NCBI RefSeq assembly: GCF_000472385.1
Contig: NZ_AWZU01000009.1
Span: forward strand, 204-64,203
Length of the DNA: 64,000 nucleotides
Direction of reading: 5' to 3'
Source of the DNA: Bradyrhizobium sp. ARR65
Lineage (GTDB): Bacteria; Pseudomonadota; Alphaproteobacteria; Rhizobiales; Xanthobacteraceae
The notes below the pieces were generated by a model. The model worked only from the letters and a program-made list of their open reading frames with translations. It did not search any database and was not told the origin of the DNA. The position numbers and the translations under genes were made by a program. Of the stretch, positions 46,009 through 58,810 are shown piece after piece; position 1 is the first letter of the stretch; each line of letters starts with the position of its first letter.

Positions 46009-46887
46009 GTGACGACACCCGCTTCGCTTCTGCATTCTGACGCATTTCTCTCACAGCTCGCGATCGACGAAGCCGTCGTGCGTGCGCTCGACGAAGATCT
46101 TGGCCGCGCCGGCGATGTCACGTCGATCGCCACCATACCCGAAGCCACCAAAGCCCAGGCCATTATGGTGGCGCGGCAGCCGGGTGTCATCGCCGGCCTG
46201 CCGCTCGCGGTCGCAGTATTCCAAAAGCTTTCGAGCGAGGTTCGCGTGCAGGCCCATGTCCGCGATGGCGCGTCCGTTGCCGCCGGTACGCATGTGCTGA
46301 CCATTTCGGGACCTGCGCGCGCGGTTCTCACGAGCGAGCGCACCGCGCTCAATTTTGTCGGTCGCCTCTCCGGCATCGCCACGCTGACGGCCGACTACGT
46401 GCGCCGCACTGCCGGCACGAAGTTGCGCATCTGCTGCACGCGCAAAACGACCCCTGGCCTGCGCGCGCTGGAAAAATACGCCGTACGTTGCGGCGGCGGC
46501 TTCAACCACCGCTTCGGCCTTGATGACGCGATCCTGATCAAGGACAACCACATCGCGGTTGCCGGCGGCATCAGGCCAGTGTTGGAGCGTGCCCGCGCCC
46601 ATGCGGGCCATCTCGTCAAGATCGAGATCGAGGTCGATACGCTCAAGCAATTGCGCGAAGTCTTGGAGACCGGGCTCGCCGACGCGGTGCTGCTGGACAA
46701 CATGGATATCGCAACGCTCACCGAAGCGGTGCGGATGGCGGAAGGTCGCGTGGTTCTCGAAGCCTCCGGCGGCGTCACGCTCGATTCCATTGCACAGATC
46801 GCCGCAACAGGTGTGGATTATGTGTCTTCCGGAGCACTGACGCATTCCGCGACGAATTTCGACATCGCCCTGGATATCGAGGCTTGA
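46009..46887 (+). CDS. nadC: nicotinate-nucleotide pyrophosphorylase (carboxylating)
   Basis: A 292-aa type II phosphoribosyltransferase converting quinolinate and PRPP to nicotinate mononucleotide, with loss of CO2. Motifs: [11 protein letters not shown] (27-38), the [20 protein letters not shown] loop with phosphate-binding Arg/Lys, [25 protein letters not shown], and [20 protein letters not shown] near the end. It starts at GTG with an AGGAGG ribosome-binding site, 10 nt after nadB, completing the operon. Confidence 0.97.
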   Translation: MTTPASLLHSDAFLSQLAIDEAVVRALDEDLGRAGDVTSIATIPEATKAQAIMVARQPGVIAGLPLAVAVFQKLSSEVRVQAHVRDGASVAAGTHVLTISGPARAVLTSERTALNFVGRLSGIATLTADYVRRTAGTKLRICCTRKTTPGLRALEKYAVRCGGGFNHRFGLDDAILIKDNHIAVAGGIRPVLERARAHAGHLVKIEIEVDTLKQLREVLETGLADAVLLDNMDIATLTEAVRMAEGRVVLEASGGVTLDSIAQIAATGVDYVSSGALTHSATNFDIALDIEA

Positions 46888-46911
46888 CTTCTCACGGCGC
46901 CATCCCTGATC

Positions 46912-47052
46912 CGTCACCCTGAGGCGCCTCCGCGCAGCGGAGGCCTCGAAGGGCGACGGCCCGGCTCTCGTAGCTGGGCCATTCATCCTTCGAGGCTCGC
47001 TTTCGCGAGCACCGCAGGCGACAAACGGCGGAGCCGTTTGCGCGGGGATGAC
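46912..47052 (+). repeat. dispersed intergenic repeat, family A copy 2
   Basis: Shares GCGCAGCGGAGGCCTCGAAG, GGCGACGGCCCGGCT and TTCATCCTTCGAGGCTCGCT with the copy at 22765-22872, plus an extra internal segment (ACAAACGGCGGAGCCGTTTG, itself palindromic). It lies between the convergent nadC and cell-wall hydrolase genes and may help end both transcripts. Confidence 0.8.
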
Positions 47053-47066
47053 GGGATTGGCCGAAT

Positions 47067-48521
47067 CTACCTCCGCACCGAATTCGGATACATCTCGGCT
47101 TCGCTCTTCGCCTCTTCGGCGAGTTCCGCCGAGATCGCGGCAGTTTGCTGCGGCGTGCCCCAGCTCGGCGCATCGCTGCCGTCGCCCCAGGCTTTCGGCC
47201 GGTAGAACGTGTGCACACCGAATTTGTACATCCGCTTCATCTCGGCCACCCAGGACGGATGCACATAATAGGCGTGGTAATGGGTCGACTTGCCGACCTC
47301 GGGCAACCAGATCAGGCCGTCCAGCATCGCCTTGGCGATCTTCTTCGCGCGCTCCCACATGTCGGGCTCACGGATGACGTCGGGATATTTGTCGCAGGCG
47401 AAGGTGAACTGACAGGCGTAGTGCCGGTACTTGTTCTGATACACCACGCCGCAGACCGTGGTCGGATAGTAGCCGGAAAAGGCGCGGTTCATCACCACTT
47501 GCGCCACCGCGATCTGGCCGCGCACGGCTTCGGCCCGGGCCTCGAAATAGACGGCTTCCGCCAAGCACTTTTCCGCCTTCGCGCGCGACTTCGCGTCAAA
47601 CAGGCCGAGGCGCTCGGCCGGCGTCTTGGCGCGCTGATTATCGGCGTTCACCTCGCCCTTCGGCGCGATGCTCTCGCCGCTCTCGGTTTCCTTGGCGGCA
47701 TCACCCGAAAGCGGCAGTGAAGCCGTTATCTTCATGTCGGGATCGGGCTGCGCGCTGGGGCTGACGATCAGCGGCTCTTCGCCGGGCTGCCAGCGCTCGA
47801 TATTCTCATAGGAGCCGCCGAGCGAGGCCGTGCCGAAATAAAGGCTTGCAGTGTTGACGTTGAAACCATCGTCCGGCGAAGGCGCAGGTTCGGCCGGAAG
47901 GATTTCCGGGGCTTTCTTCAGATCCTCCAGGGGGTGCGCTTCCAGGGACAGCGAGATGTCGTATTGCGACAAGGGCGGCGCGTTCAGCGCCTCCTGCAGT
48001 TCCGGGTCGAGCCCGCCGGACGCGGCTGACGGGAGCGCGGCGGTCTTGGCGCCCACGATCGAAAAACTGGGGCTCGCGGGATTTTCAGGCGCGGGCGGGT
48101 TTTCGGCGGGAGCCGCATGCTCGGCCGGAGCAGGCGGCGGCGTCACCACGAGACGGTCGCCCTTCAAGCTGCGATCGACCTTGGGAAAATCGGAAGGCTG
48201 ATAGCGCGGCGGTGTCTGCAAGACCGGATTGCGCGTCACCGCGCCCGCGAGGTCGTCGCGATCGAAGCTCGCCAGCAGCAAGGCAGCGCTCCGCGGCGCG
48301 GAGGTGCCGACCGGCCGCGCAAAACTGTAAGTGGCAAGCTGGATCGACGCGGCCGCAGAAAACACTCGCTTCTGCCAGCGCTCGGCGACGCCAGGCTGGC
48401 GCGCCAAAAGCGAAGCGATGTCCTGATAGCCGATTTCGTTCGGCACAATTGCGAAGATGCAAAGGCCGAGACCGAAGGACGCGAAACGCACGCCCTTCGG
48501 CCGGTTACGCACGACTGACAT
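47067..48521 (-). CDS. SleB-type cell wall hydrolase
   Basis: A 484-aa protein whose C-terminal domain (about residues 325-450) matches the SleB/CwlJ hydrolase family: CLAEAVYFEARAEAVRGQIA, VAQVVMNRAFSGYYPTTVCG and VYQNKYRHYACQFTFACD, with the Glu of YFEAR the likely catalytic residue. It would cleave peptidoglycan. A short N-terminal hydrophobic segment (FASFGLGLCIFAIVP) may export or anchor it, followed by a long Pro/Ala/Ser-rich linker. The ATG at 48521 is chosen over an earlier frame start at 48548. It ends close to the repeat after nadC. Confidence 0.9.
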   Translation of the reverse strand: MSVVRNRPKGVRFASFGLGLCIFAIVPNEIGYQDIASLLARQPGVAERWQKRVFSAAASIQLATYSFARPVGTSAPRSAALLLASFDRDDLAGAVTRNPVLQTPPRYQPSDFPKVDRSLKGDRLVVTPPPAPAEHAAPAENPPAPENPASPSFSIVGAKTAALPSAASGGLDPELQEALNAPPLSQYDISLSLEAHPLEDLKKAPEILPAEPAPSPDDGFNVNTASLYFGTASLGGSYENIERWQPGEEPLIVSPSAQPDPDMKITASLPLSGDAAKETESGESIAPKGEVNADNQRAKTPAERLGLFDAKSRAKAEKCLAEAVYFEARAEAVRGQIAVAQVVMNRAFSGYYPTTVCGVVYQNKYRHYACQFTFACDKYPDVIREPDMWERAKKIAKAMLDGLIWLPEVGKSTHYHAYYVHPSWVAEMKRMYKFGVHTFYRPKAWGDGSDAPSWGTPQQTAAISAELAEEAKSEAEMYPNSVRR

Positions 48522-48924
48522 TGATACGCCCACGCAACGCTTACACACGTCAGGAACCGAACGCAGTACATCCGTGCAATTCGGCCTTTTGCGGTAGTAT
48601 CTAATTTAGGTTGCTGGGGCGTTAATCGGCGTGGCGTCCGCGACACACGCAAGCAAACGCGCGCGCCTGCGCGTTGATCTCGACGGCGTTGGTAAACGGC
48701 GCTTCGACGGGAGTGGTAAAGATCGCGTCAACAAAGATGGTTAGCGAACTATGACCCGTGTGATTACGGGTGGATTCAACAACGCTTGTTGTTGAGCACG
48801 TCATTCCGGGGCGTCGCGTCAGCGGCGAACCCGGAATCTAAAGATTCCGGGTTCGATGCTTCGCATCGCCCCGGAATGACAGTGTGAACGGCTATGCAGT
48901 GCTTATGCTTCGGGTCAAATCGGC
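48522..48924 (+). other. intergenic region between the cell wall hydrolase and ppdK
   Basis: About 400 bases with no supported gene. The hydrolase promoter should be near 48530-48700, and the nested palindrome (48800-48880) sits close to the ppdK 3' end. Confidence 0.4.
48800..48880 (+). repeat. nested palindrome (dispersed hairpin element)
   Basis: Outer arms GTCATTCCGGGGCG (48800-48813) and CGCCCCGGAATGAC (48867-48880) are perfect complements. Inside them GAACCCGGAATC (48827-48838) and GATTCCGGGTTC (48843-48854) form a second perfect 12-bp stem with a 4-nt loop. The whole could fold into a long branched hairpin. Such units are frequent between genes in Bradyrhizobium. It lies 44 nt past the ppdK stop and may act as a transcript end. 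Confidence 0.8.
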
Positions 48925-51834
<2,910 letters not shown>

Positions 51835-51939
51835 GGCTTGCTACGATCCGGGATGATGGACGGGGATGGACGAGAGGTTGCGCGCGTTACAACATTTTGG
51901 GCCGGCCGGCGCAAGCCGGAGGGTTCCGGTTTTTGCCCG

Positions 51940-52095
51940 CTACAGGTGCAGCCACCGCAACAGGCCGAGTCCGATCAGGCCGACAACAATAAGGTAGATG
52001 GCTACAATGAAGTTGAGGAGCCGCGGCATGATCAGGATCAAAATGCCTGCGATCAAAGCCACGATAGCAGGCACATGCGCAGCGGTGATGACCAT
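51940..52095 (-). CDS. DUF3096-family small membrane protein
   Basis: A 51-aa hydrophobic protein. Two helices (about residues 8-24 and 29-46) flank a MPRLLN turn, in the pattern IAGILILIMPRLLNFIVAIY and VGLIGLGLLRW, which matches DUF3096 as I remember it. GGAGA lies 9 nt before the ATG. Function unknown. It is oriented toward the ppdK gene, on the same strand and upstream of it. Confidence 0.75.
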   Translation of the reverse strand: MVITAAHVPAIVALIAGILILIMPRLLNFIVAIYLIVVGLIGLGLLRWLHL

Positions 52096-52330
52096 TTGAA
52101 TTGTCTCCGGGTGATGCGGGAAAACGAATCGGGGAGAGCATCTTAGCGGTGCGGGTTCCGAAATAGGAGACGCCGACGCCGCTCATCGGGTTCCGTGGCT
52201 CTTCTATATTGCTGAAAATTGTTGCGCGTAAGACGCAGTGTTCCGCGGAACGATACGGCGCGCGACGCATTGGGCGCGAGTGGCATGCCGGCGCAAGCCG
52301 GCTGGCATTTTCGAACTTGGAGTCGCTCCC

Positions 52331-52684
52331 ATGCGGAACAACATCCTTGCCATTGTCGCTGTCGCGGCCGCGGCCAATGTGCCGATCCTGGCGCACGCGC
52401 AAACCGTGGGCGTGGCGCCGGGCACAAGCGTGATCGTGGAGGACGCCCCTCGTATCGCGGCGGAATCCTATCCGGCCTTTCGTGAATACGTCATCGGCGA
52501 GCGAATTCCGAATCACACAATTCCCGGCACCATCGCTGTCGGCACCGTGCTGCCCGACGACGGCGTTACCTTTTACGATGTCCCGCCGTCATTTGTAGCG
52601 ACACCTTATCGTTACACGGTCGTGAACGGCGAGACCGTCCTGGTTGAGCCGCGCACGCGGCGTATCGTCCAAGTCATTGAGTGA
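52331..52684 (+). CDS. DUF1236-domain exported protein
   Basis: A 117-aa protein: signal peptide (residues 1-23, ending AHA), then a DUF1236 domain with IGERIPNHTIPGTIAVGTVL, LPDDGVTFYDVPPSF and a terminal PRTRRIVQVIE typical of the family. Function unknown, probably periplasmic. The ATG at 52331 is used; an earlier frame start at 52238 would break the signal peptide. An intrinsic terminator follows at 52772. Confidence 0.88.
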   Translation: MRNNILAIVAVAAAANVPILAHAQTVGVAPGTSVIVEDAPRIAAESYPAFREYVIGERIPNHTIPGTIAVGTVLPDDGVTFYDVPPSFVATPYRYTVVNGETVLVEPRTRRIVQVIE

Positions 52685-52771
52685 TGTCATCGAATGACCG
52701 CGGTCGAACAGAACGTCACGAAATTGTCCGGATAGCCGCTGCGGCGCCGGACAAGAAGGCCCTGCCCGGTT

Positions 52772-52797
52772 CCCCCCGCCGGGTGGGGTTCTTTTTT
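52772..52797 (+). terminator. rho-independent terminator after the DUF1236 gene
   Basis: A C-run (CCCCCC, 52772-52777) pairs with GGGG (52785-52788) across a short loop, followed by TTCTTTTTT. The T-run makes it a plausible plus-strand terminator, 87 nt past the DUF1236 stop and just before the 3' end of the convergent methyltransferase gene. Confidence 0.7.
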
Positions 52798-52804
52798 GCG
52801 CAGA

Positions 52805-53398
52805 TCAGCCCGCTTTCCTCGCGACGAGGCGGTGAATCGTCTTTCCCGACGAGGCACTGACCACCTCTTCGTCGAGCAGCAGCGTTGCCTTGGTCAACGC
52901 GCTGCGTACCAGCTCCGTGTCGAAAGCGGCATAGAGCCGGCCGTGAGCGTCGCGCAAATCGGCGCCTTCGGTCACGCGCCAGCTCAGATAAAGAATACCG
53001 TTCGGCTTGACGATATCGAGCAAGCGGCACACGGACGGCGCAATCCGTGCAGGCTCCAGATGCATGATAACGGTCTCGCAGAGCACATTCTCGTAAGCGT
53101 TGGCCGCAATGCCTTCAAGCTCCGGCAGCTCGGCATGCGCGAATTTGAGCTGCGGATAGCGATCCCGCGCCTGTCGCAGCAGGCCGTCGGACGCATCAAA
53201 ACCTTCGGCAGCAAAACCGTTGACGGTGAGCCAGGCGACCTCGCGGCCGCTGCCGCAACCAATATCGCAGGTCTTGCCGCCCCTGATGAAGAAGCGCGCG
53301 ACGATCTCGTGCAGATCGGTTGGAGCTGACTGCTCGTGCCAATCCTTCGCGAAGGCGGCGGCGTCGTGATCGTAAGCTGCGAGGGTCGCAGGGTCCAT
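52805..53398 (-). CDS. class I SAM-dependent methyltransferase
   Basis: A 197-aa methyltransferase: motif I reads TCDIGCGSGREVAWL (about residues 43-57), motif II region GFDASDGLLRQARDR, and motif IV-like NVLCETVIMHLEP. The substrate is unknown. The ATG at 53398 directly follows the glyS stop (TGATCATG, with a TTG overlapping it), so it is translationally coupled to glyS and probably the last gene of that operon. Confidence 0.88.
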   Translation of the reverse strand: MDPATLAAYDHDAAAFAKDWHEQSAPTDLHEIVARFFIRGGKTCDIGCGSGREVAWLTVNGFAAEGFDASDGLLRQARDRYPQLKFAHAELPELEGIAANAYENVLCETVIMHLEPARIAPSVCRLLDIVKPNGILYLSWRVTEGADLRDAHGRLYAAFDTELVRSALTKATLLLDEEVVSASSGKTIHRLVARKAG

Positions 53399-53400
53399 GA

Positions 53401-55506
53401 TCAACCCTCGATCTTGGAGAAATCGGCGACCGCCCGCGTGGCGGTGCGAATCTGGTTCAACAGCTTCAGGCGGTTTTCGCGCACCTTGGGATCGTCGTCG
53501 TTGACTCTCACCTTGTCGAAGAACGCATCGACCGGCGGGCGAAGCGTTGCCATCACGCTCATCGCGCCGGCAAAATCCTCGCGTGCGACGGCCGCGCCTG
53601 CTTGCGCCTTCACCTGATCGATCGCCTTTGCGAGCGCCTTTTCCTCAGCGAGGCTATAGAGCGCGACATCCGGCGCGCCGTCAAACGTGCGCTTGTCCCG
53701 CCTCTCTTCGATCGCGAGAATGTTGCTTGCGCGTTTTGTGCCGGCGAGCAGGTTCTTGCCGTCATCGGTGTCGAGAAAGGCAGCCAGCGCCTCGACGCGG
53801 CGGACGATCATGAGAAGATCGTCCTGGCCTTCGAGCGAAAAAACGGCGTCGACGAGGTCGTGGCGCGCGCCCTGCTCGCGAAGCTGTACCTTCAGGCGGT
53901 CAGCGAAGAAGGAGAGCAGGTCGAGCGGAAGGGTCGTCGCATGGGCGGCGTGCTTCTCGGGCAAGCCGCCGATCGCGAATTTCGTGATCTTCACAAGCGG
54001 CAGGCGAAGCACGTTCTCGAGAATAAGCCTGATCACGCCCAGCGCCGCACGGCGCAGTGCATAAGGATCCTTGCTGCCGGTCGGCTTCTCGTCGATTGCC
54101 CAGAAGCCGACCAGCGTGTCGATCTTGTCGGAGAGCGCGACCGCGACCGAAACCGGATTGGTGGGCACGTCGTCGTTCGGGCCTTGTGGCCTGTAATGCT
54201 CCTCGCAGGCGGCCGCGATGGCGGGATCCTGTCCTTGTGCCAGCGCGTAGTATTTGCCCATCAGGCCCTGAAGCTCGGGGAATTCGCCGACCACCTCCGT
54301 GAGCAGATCGGCCTTCGCAAGCCGCGCCGCGCGTTTTGCTTTTTCGACATCGGCGCCGACCAGCGGCGCAATCTCCGCCGCGAGCCGCTCGATGCGCGCA
54401 ATGCGCTCGCCCTGCGTACCCAGCTTCTCGTGGAAGACGATGGAATCGAACTTCGGCAGGCGATCCTCTAGCCGCGTCTTCAGGTCGGTCTCATAGAAAA
54501 ACTTCGCGTCCGACAGCCGCGCGCGGATCACCCGCTCATTGCCGCCGACGATGGTCTTGCCGCCGTCCGCCGTCTCGACGTTGGCGGCGAGGACGAATTT
54601 GTTGGCGAGCTTGCCGCTTTTGGGATCGCGGACGACAAAACACTTTTGATTGTTGCGGATGGTGGCGCGGATCACTTCGCCGGGAATGGACAGGAAGTCG
54701 TTATCGAACGATCCCATCAGCACCACGGGCCATTCGACGAGGCCGGCGACCTCGTCGAGCAGCGCCGGATCTTCGACCAGCTCAAAGCCTTGGGCGAATG
54801 CGAGCTGCCGCGCATCGGTGACAATGGCGTCCTTGCGCCGCTGCGGATCGAGAACGACTTTCGCGTTCAAGAGCTTTGCTTCGTAATCCTCGAAACGACG
54901 AACATTGATGGCGGCGGGCGCCATGAAGCGGTGGCCGAACGTGGTCTGGCCGGCTTCGATGCCATCCACCGAAAAATTCACCACGTCCGGCTCCTCGGTC
55001 TCGAGCCCAAAGGTCGCGGTGATCGCATGCAGCGGCCGCACCCAGGACAGCGAGCCGGGTTTTGCCGAGCGCGCGCCCCAGCGCATTGATTTCGGCCACG
55101 GAAAAGTGCGGATGATCACCGGCAGGATATCGGCCAGCACGTCGATGCTGGCGCGCCCCGGTTTTTCGATGAGCGCGACATAGAAGTCCCCCTTCTTGGG
55201 ATCGCGCTGAATCTTGGCCTCTTCGATCGAGCCAAGACCCGCAGCTTTCAGAAAGCCCGCGATCGCGGCCGCCGGCGCCTCGAGCCGCGGCCCTCTCCGC
55301 TCGTCCTTCAAGTCCGGTTGGCGTACCGGAATGCCGTGCACGGTCAGCGCCAGCCGGCGCGGGGTGGCGAAGGCTTTGGCGCCTTCATAGACCAGGCCCT
55401 CCGCAACCAGCCGGTCAGTCACCATGCGTCGCAGGTCGTCGGCCGCCTTTGACTGCATGCGCGCGGGGATTTCTTCGGAAAAAAGTTCAAGCAGAAGGTC
55501 GGGCAT
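53401..55506 (-). CDS. glyS: glycyl-tRNA synthetase beta subunit
   Basis: A 701-aa beta subunit of the bacterial alpha2beta2 glycyl-tRNA synthetase. The N-terminus [20 protein letters not shown] is the family start motif; [17 protein letters not shown] and [16 protein letters not shown] are others, and the C-terminal HD-like and anticodon-binding regions follow. It lies 63 nt after glyQ on the same strand, and its stop overlaps the start region of the methyltransferase gene. Confidence 0.97.
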   Translation of the reverse strand: MPDLLLELFSEEIPARMQSKAADDLRRMVTDRLVAEGLVYEGAKAFATPRRLALTVHGIPVRQPDLKDERRGPRLEAPAAAIAGFLKAAGLGSIEEAKIQRDPKKGDFYVALIEKPGRASIDVLADILPVIIRTFPWPKSMRWGARSAKPGSLSWVRPLHAITATFGLETEEPDVVNFSVDGIEAGQTTFGHRFMAPAAINVRRFEDYEAKLLNAKVVLDPQRRKDAIVTDARQLAFAQGFELVEDPALLDEVAGLVEWPVVLMGSFDNDFLSIPGEVIRATIRNNQKCFVVRDPKSGKLANKFVLAANVETADGGKTIVGGNERVIRARLSDAKFFYETDLKTRLEDRLPKFDSIVFHEKLGTQGERIARIERLAAEIAPLVGADVEKAKRAARLAKADLLTEVVGEFPELQGLMGKYYALAQGQDPAIAAACEEHYRPQGPNDDVPTNPVSVAVALSDKIDTLVGFWAIDEKPTGSKDPYALRRAALGVIRLILENVLRLPLVKITKFAIGGLPEKHAAHATTLPLDLLSFFADRLKVQLREQGARHDLVDAVFSLEGQDDLLMIVRRVEALAAFLDTDDGKNLLAGTKRASNILAIEERRDKRTFDGAPDVALYSLAEEKALAKAIDQVKAQAGAAVAREDFAGAMSVMATLRPPVDAFFDKVRVNDDDPKVRENRLKLLNQIRTATRAVADFSKIEG

Positions 55507-55569
55507 TTGATTTTACGATGTTCGAAGTCGGCAGCGGCGACGGGAGCAACGAAAGGACGAGCGAACGGC

Positions 55570-56505
55570 TCAAGCGCCCACGCCACCAGCCTCGGTGTGG
55601 ATCCAGGCTTCGCCGCAAGCCTTTGCAAGTTCGCGCACGCGCAGAATGTAGCTCTGCCGCTCCGTCACCGAGATCACGCCGCGCGCATCGAGCAGGTTGA
55701 ACACGTGGCTTGCCTTGATGCACTGGTCGTAGGCGGGCAACGCCATCAAATGTTCTTTGCGGTTGCCCTCGCGCCAGCCCGCCGCGAGGTATTTCTTGCA
55801 GGCCTCTTCCGCCATCCGAAACTGCTCGAACAGCATCGCGGTGTCGGCATATTCGAAATTGTGGCGCGAATATTCCTGCTCCGCCTGCAGGAAGACGTCG
55901 CCATAGGTGACGCGCTCGGCGCCATCGCGGCCGTTGAAGTTGAGGTCGTAGACGCGGTCCACGCCCTGGACATACATCGCGAGCCGTTCGAGACCGTAGG
56001 TCAATTCGCCGGCGACCGGCGCGCATTCGACGCCCGCGACCTGCTGGAAATAGGTGAACTGCGACACTTCCATGCCGTCGCACCAGCATTCCCAACCCAA
56101 TCCCCAGGCGCCCAGCGTCGGACTCTCCCAATCATCCTCGACGAAGCGGATGTCATGCAGCGAGGCATCGATGCCGATCGCCGCGAGCGACTTCAGGTAG
56201 AGGTCCTGAATGTCGGGCGGCGACGGTTTCAGGATCACCTGGAACTGATAATAGTGCTGCAGCCGGTTGGGATTTTCGCCATAGCGGCCGTCCTTCGGAC
56301 GCCGCGAGGGCTGCACATAGGCCGCATTCCACCGTTTCGGACCGAGCGCTCGCAGCGTGGTCGCTGGGTGAAAAGTGCCCGCGCCGACTTCCATGTCGTA
56401 GGGCTGCAGGATCACGCAGCCATAGTCCGCCCAATAGCGCTGCAACGCCAGGATCAGTCCCTGGAACGAACGGTCCGGGCGCATATGCGGTGGCACTGAT
56501 TGCAT
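55570..56505 (-). CDS. glyQ: glycyl-tRNA synthetase alpha subunit
   Basis: A 311-aa alpha subunit carrying the class II aminoacylation core: [60 protein letters not shown] and [20 protein letters not shown] are all textbook family segments. The ATG at 56505 gives the usual length; the longer frame to 56571 adds non-conserved residues. It is upstream of glyS, as expected. Confidence 0.97.
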   Translation of the reverse strand: MQSVPPHMRPDRSFQGLILALQRYWADYGCVILQPYDMEVGAGTFHPATTLRALGPKRWNAAYVQPSRRPKDGRYGENPNRLQHYYQFQVILKPSPPDIQDLYLKSLAAIGIDASLHDIRFVEDDWESPTLGAWGLGWECWCDGMEVSQFTYFQQVAGVECAPVAGELTYGLERLAMYVQGVDRVYDLNFNGRDGAERVTYGDVFLQAEQEYSRHNFEYADTAMLFEQFRMAEEACKKYLAAGWREGNRKEHLMALPAYDQCIKASHVFNLLDARGVISVTERQSYILRVRELAKACGEAWIHTEAGGVGA

Positions 56506-56618
56506 GGTCAAAAGGGTCTCGCGGGGCCTTAAAATGCGCGGGACCGTATCGGCGGAGCCGCCGGGAATCAAGGCAATGGCGCCCGGAATCGGCCGCCAAA
56601 TAGCGTCAAATCACCAAT

Positions 56619-56810
56619 TCAGCCCGGCCGGTAGGTGCCGGTGACGGGGTCGCGACGCAGTGTCTGGATCTCACCGGACCTTGCCGCCTCGGCGACCCGC
56701 GCCAAGCGCAGCTCTTCAAGCTCCTGGTTGACCCGCTGAGCTGCTCTGTAGGCCCAGCGGACCACCGCCAGACCACCCAAGACGCCCGCGAATGCGATGA
56801 ACGGCGGCAT
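56619..56810 (-). CDS. small membrane-anchored protein of unknown function
   Basis: A 63-aa protein with one N-terminal hydrophobic helix (PPFIAFAGVLGGLAVVRWAY) followed by a charged, coiled-coil-like helix (QRVNQELEELRLARVAE) and a short tail ending GTYRPG. AAGGA lies 7 nt before the ATG at 56810. It sits between the S49 peptidase gene and glyQ, all on the minus strand. Family not recognised. Confidence 0.7.
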   Translation of the reverse strand: MPPFIAFAGVLGGLAVVRWAYRAAQRVNQELEELRLARVAEAARSGEIQTLRRDPVTGTYRPG

Positions 56811-56914
56811 GGTCGATCCTTGTTCGTAAACTCCGCCCCCACCTCGCATTGTTGCGCATGGAACAGCGCTTCGCAACGTCTCACTTGGGGACAAAATGGC
56901 GCGCCCCTCCGGGT

Positions 56915-57823
56915 TTAAAAGCCAAACTTGGCCCAAATCGCGCGCGTCTCGAGCGCGGAGATCACATCATCGGGAAGCCCGGCCAGACCGTCCACGCCAA
57001 GCGCGCCCGCGCCCGGCTGTCTGCGCCCGAGCAGGCCGGATAGCAGCCCGCCCGACGGCGTCACCACCGGCGTTAGCACCTTCTCGCCATAACGGGCGCG
57101 CAGCGTCGAGCGCAGATCGCCGATCCCGTCCGCCAACCCCAGCGCAACGGACTTCTCGCCCGCCCAATATTCTCCGGTGAACAGCTCACCATCCGCACCC
57201 TTCAGCCGCGCGCCGCGGCTGGCTTTCACCAGCGCAATGAAGATCTCATGGATGTCGCGCTGAATGGCCTTGAGCCGCGCCACGTCATCGGGATTTTCGG
57301 GCAGGAACGGATCGAGCATCGCTTTGTGCTCGCCGGCCGTATAGAGCCTGCGCTCGATGCCGACCTTCTTGATCAGCTCCTGCAGCCCGAACGAGCCGCC
57401 GACCACGCCGATCGAGCCCAGGATCGAAGAGGGATCGCAAAAAATCTCGTCACCCGCACAGGCGATCATGTAGCCGCCGGAGGCTGCGACGTCCTCGACG
57501 AACACCAGCACCGGCAAGTTCTTCTCCTCGGCCAGCTGGCGGATGCGCAGATAAATCTGGCGTGACTGCACCGGCGAGCCGCCGGGTGAATTGATCAGCA
57601 GAGCCACCGCCTTAGCATTCTTGAATGCGAAGGCACGCTCAAGCGTCTTGGCCAGTCCCGCGAGCGTCATTCCCGGCCGCAACGGCGTGACCGCGCCGAT
57701 CACCCCGGCAAGACGGACCACGGGCACAACCGCAGTTCCCCGTCGCAGCCGAGCCGGCAGCCATTCCATCGCGCGATCGATCCAGCCGCTGACGCCGCTG
57801 CGAACACTCAAATCGTCGGCCAT
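56915..57823 (-). CDS. S49 family serine peptidase (SppA-like)
   Basis: A 302-aa SppA/SohB-type peptidase. The likely catalytic pair is Ser115 (EDVAASGGYMIACAGD) and Lys167 (TAGEHKAMLDPFL). LINSPGGSPVQSRQIY is the conserved oxyanion-loop region. Short single-domain members degrade signal-peptide remnants or membrane proteins. No strong signal peptide is seen. Upstream gene of the group leading to glyQ-glyS. Confidence 0.93.
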   Translation of the reverse strand: MADDLSVRSGVSGWIDRAMEWLPARLRRGTAVVPVVRLAGVIGAVTPLRPGMTLAGLAKTLERAFAFKNAKAVALLINSPGGSPVQSRQIYLRIRQLAEEKNLPVLVFVEDVAASGGYMIACAGDEIFCDPSSILGSIGVVGGSFGLQELIKKVGIERRLYTAGEHKAMLDPFLPENPDDVARLKAIQRDIHEIFIALVKASRGARLKGADGELFTGEYWAGEKSVALGLADGIGDLRSTLRARYGEKVLTPVVTPSGGLLSGLLGRRQPGAGALGVDGLAGLPDDVISALETRAIWAKFGF

Positions 57824-57934
57824 CTCATTACCTCAAATTAACCATTTCTTATCACGCCACTGTCATTTGATCGGAAGGAACGCGTTTTGCATCCTTGTGG
57901 TTGCCAGGCCGCAAATGACGCAGCGGGAAAAGAC

Positions 57935-58033
57935 ATGAAAATCTATCTGCTGATGCTGCTGATCGGTACACTTTTGACGGCGATCCATTTCACTTCCGCA
58001 CCGGAGCGGAAATCGGAACCGGCACAGCAATAG
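57935..58033 (+). CDS. possible 32-aa single-helix membrane microprotein
   Basis: A 32-codon ORF with GGGAAAAG before its ATG, one hydrophobic helix (YLLMLLIGTLLTAIHF) and a charged Glu/Lys/Pro tail. Length and design fit small membrane microproteins. It lies between the divergent S49 gene and the 3' end of the methyltransferase gene. There is no independent proof of translation. Confidence 0.42.
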   Translation: MKIYLLMLLIGTLLTAIHFTSAPERKSEPAQQ

Positions 58034-58042
58034 AACGTCCCA

Positions 58043-58810
58043 TCAAGCGATTGCCAGGGGCAGGCGACCCTGTCCCGCCAAAATCGCTGATGTCTGCGGG
58101 TCGGGCCTGCCCTTTTCGTCATTGAGCATCAGCGCCGACAAGATCTGGGTTGGCGCCTTGCCACCCTTCACCGCCCGAACGAGAACGCGGATCGCCGGCT
58201 TCCTCGCATCCCCATGCACCGGCACAATGACGAGGCTGCCAAAGCCGCGAGTGAGCGCGGCCAGTGCATCGGCTAGTCCGTCGGCCCGCCAGATCAGGGT
58301 GAGAATGCCGCCCGGTCTGAGGATGCGCCGCGCGGCCGCGGTCCACTGCTCCAGGGCGCCCGGTGCCGCCACATGCGCCGACGCGCGCGCAAGATCGGGC
58401 GAGGCGCGGTGGCGCGCGGCGTTGTTGAACGGCGGGTTCATCAGCACGAGATCGGCATTGTCGGGGGCAAGCCCGGCGGCCGAAAAGTCTTGCGCCGGCG
58501 CCGTGACATCGAGCACCACGACCCGCGCGGCGATCCCGTTCGCCACCGCATTGTGACGGGCCAGTACGGCAAGGTTGGAATCGATCTCGACCAGCGTGAG
58601 ATCGATGCCGCCGACGCGCTTGGCCACTGCAAGACCAGCGGCGCCGACGCCGGCGCCGAACTCCACCACCCGCTCGCCCTGATACGCCCGGCTCGCGGCT
58701 GCAAGCAGCATGGCATCGTGGCCGGCACGATGCCCCGATCTCGGCTGACGCAAATGCAATTGTCCGCCGAGGAAGGCGTCTTCGGTATATTCTGGAATCG
58801 TCTCACTCAT
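58043..58810 (-). CDS. tRNA1(Val) (adenine-37-N6)-methyltransferase-like protein (TrmN6/YfiC family)
   Basis: A 255-aa methyltransferase. The SAM site reads VVEFGAGVGAAGLAVAKRVG and the catalytic N6-adenine motif is LVLMNPPFNN (NPPF type), followed by the C-terminal RILRPGGILTLIWR. This matches the YfiC/TrmN6 group that methylates tRNA1(Val) at A37, with other adenine or glutamine substrates possible for NPPF enzymes. The ATG at 58810 lies inside the DUF2007 stop region (8-nt overlap), so the two are coupled. Confidence 0.85.
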   Translation of the reverse strand: MSETIPEYTEDAFLGGQLHLRQPRSGHRAGHDAMLLAAASRAYQGERVVEFGAGVGAAGLAVAKRVGGIDLTLVEIDSNLAVLARHNAVANGIAARVVVLDVTAPAQDFSAAGLAPDNADLVLMNPPFNNAARHRASPDLARASAHVAAPGALEQWTAAARRILRPGGILTLIWRADGLADALAALTRGFGSLVIVPVHGDARKPAIRVLVRAVKGGKAPTQILSALMLNDEKGRPDPQTSAILAGQGRLPLAIA

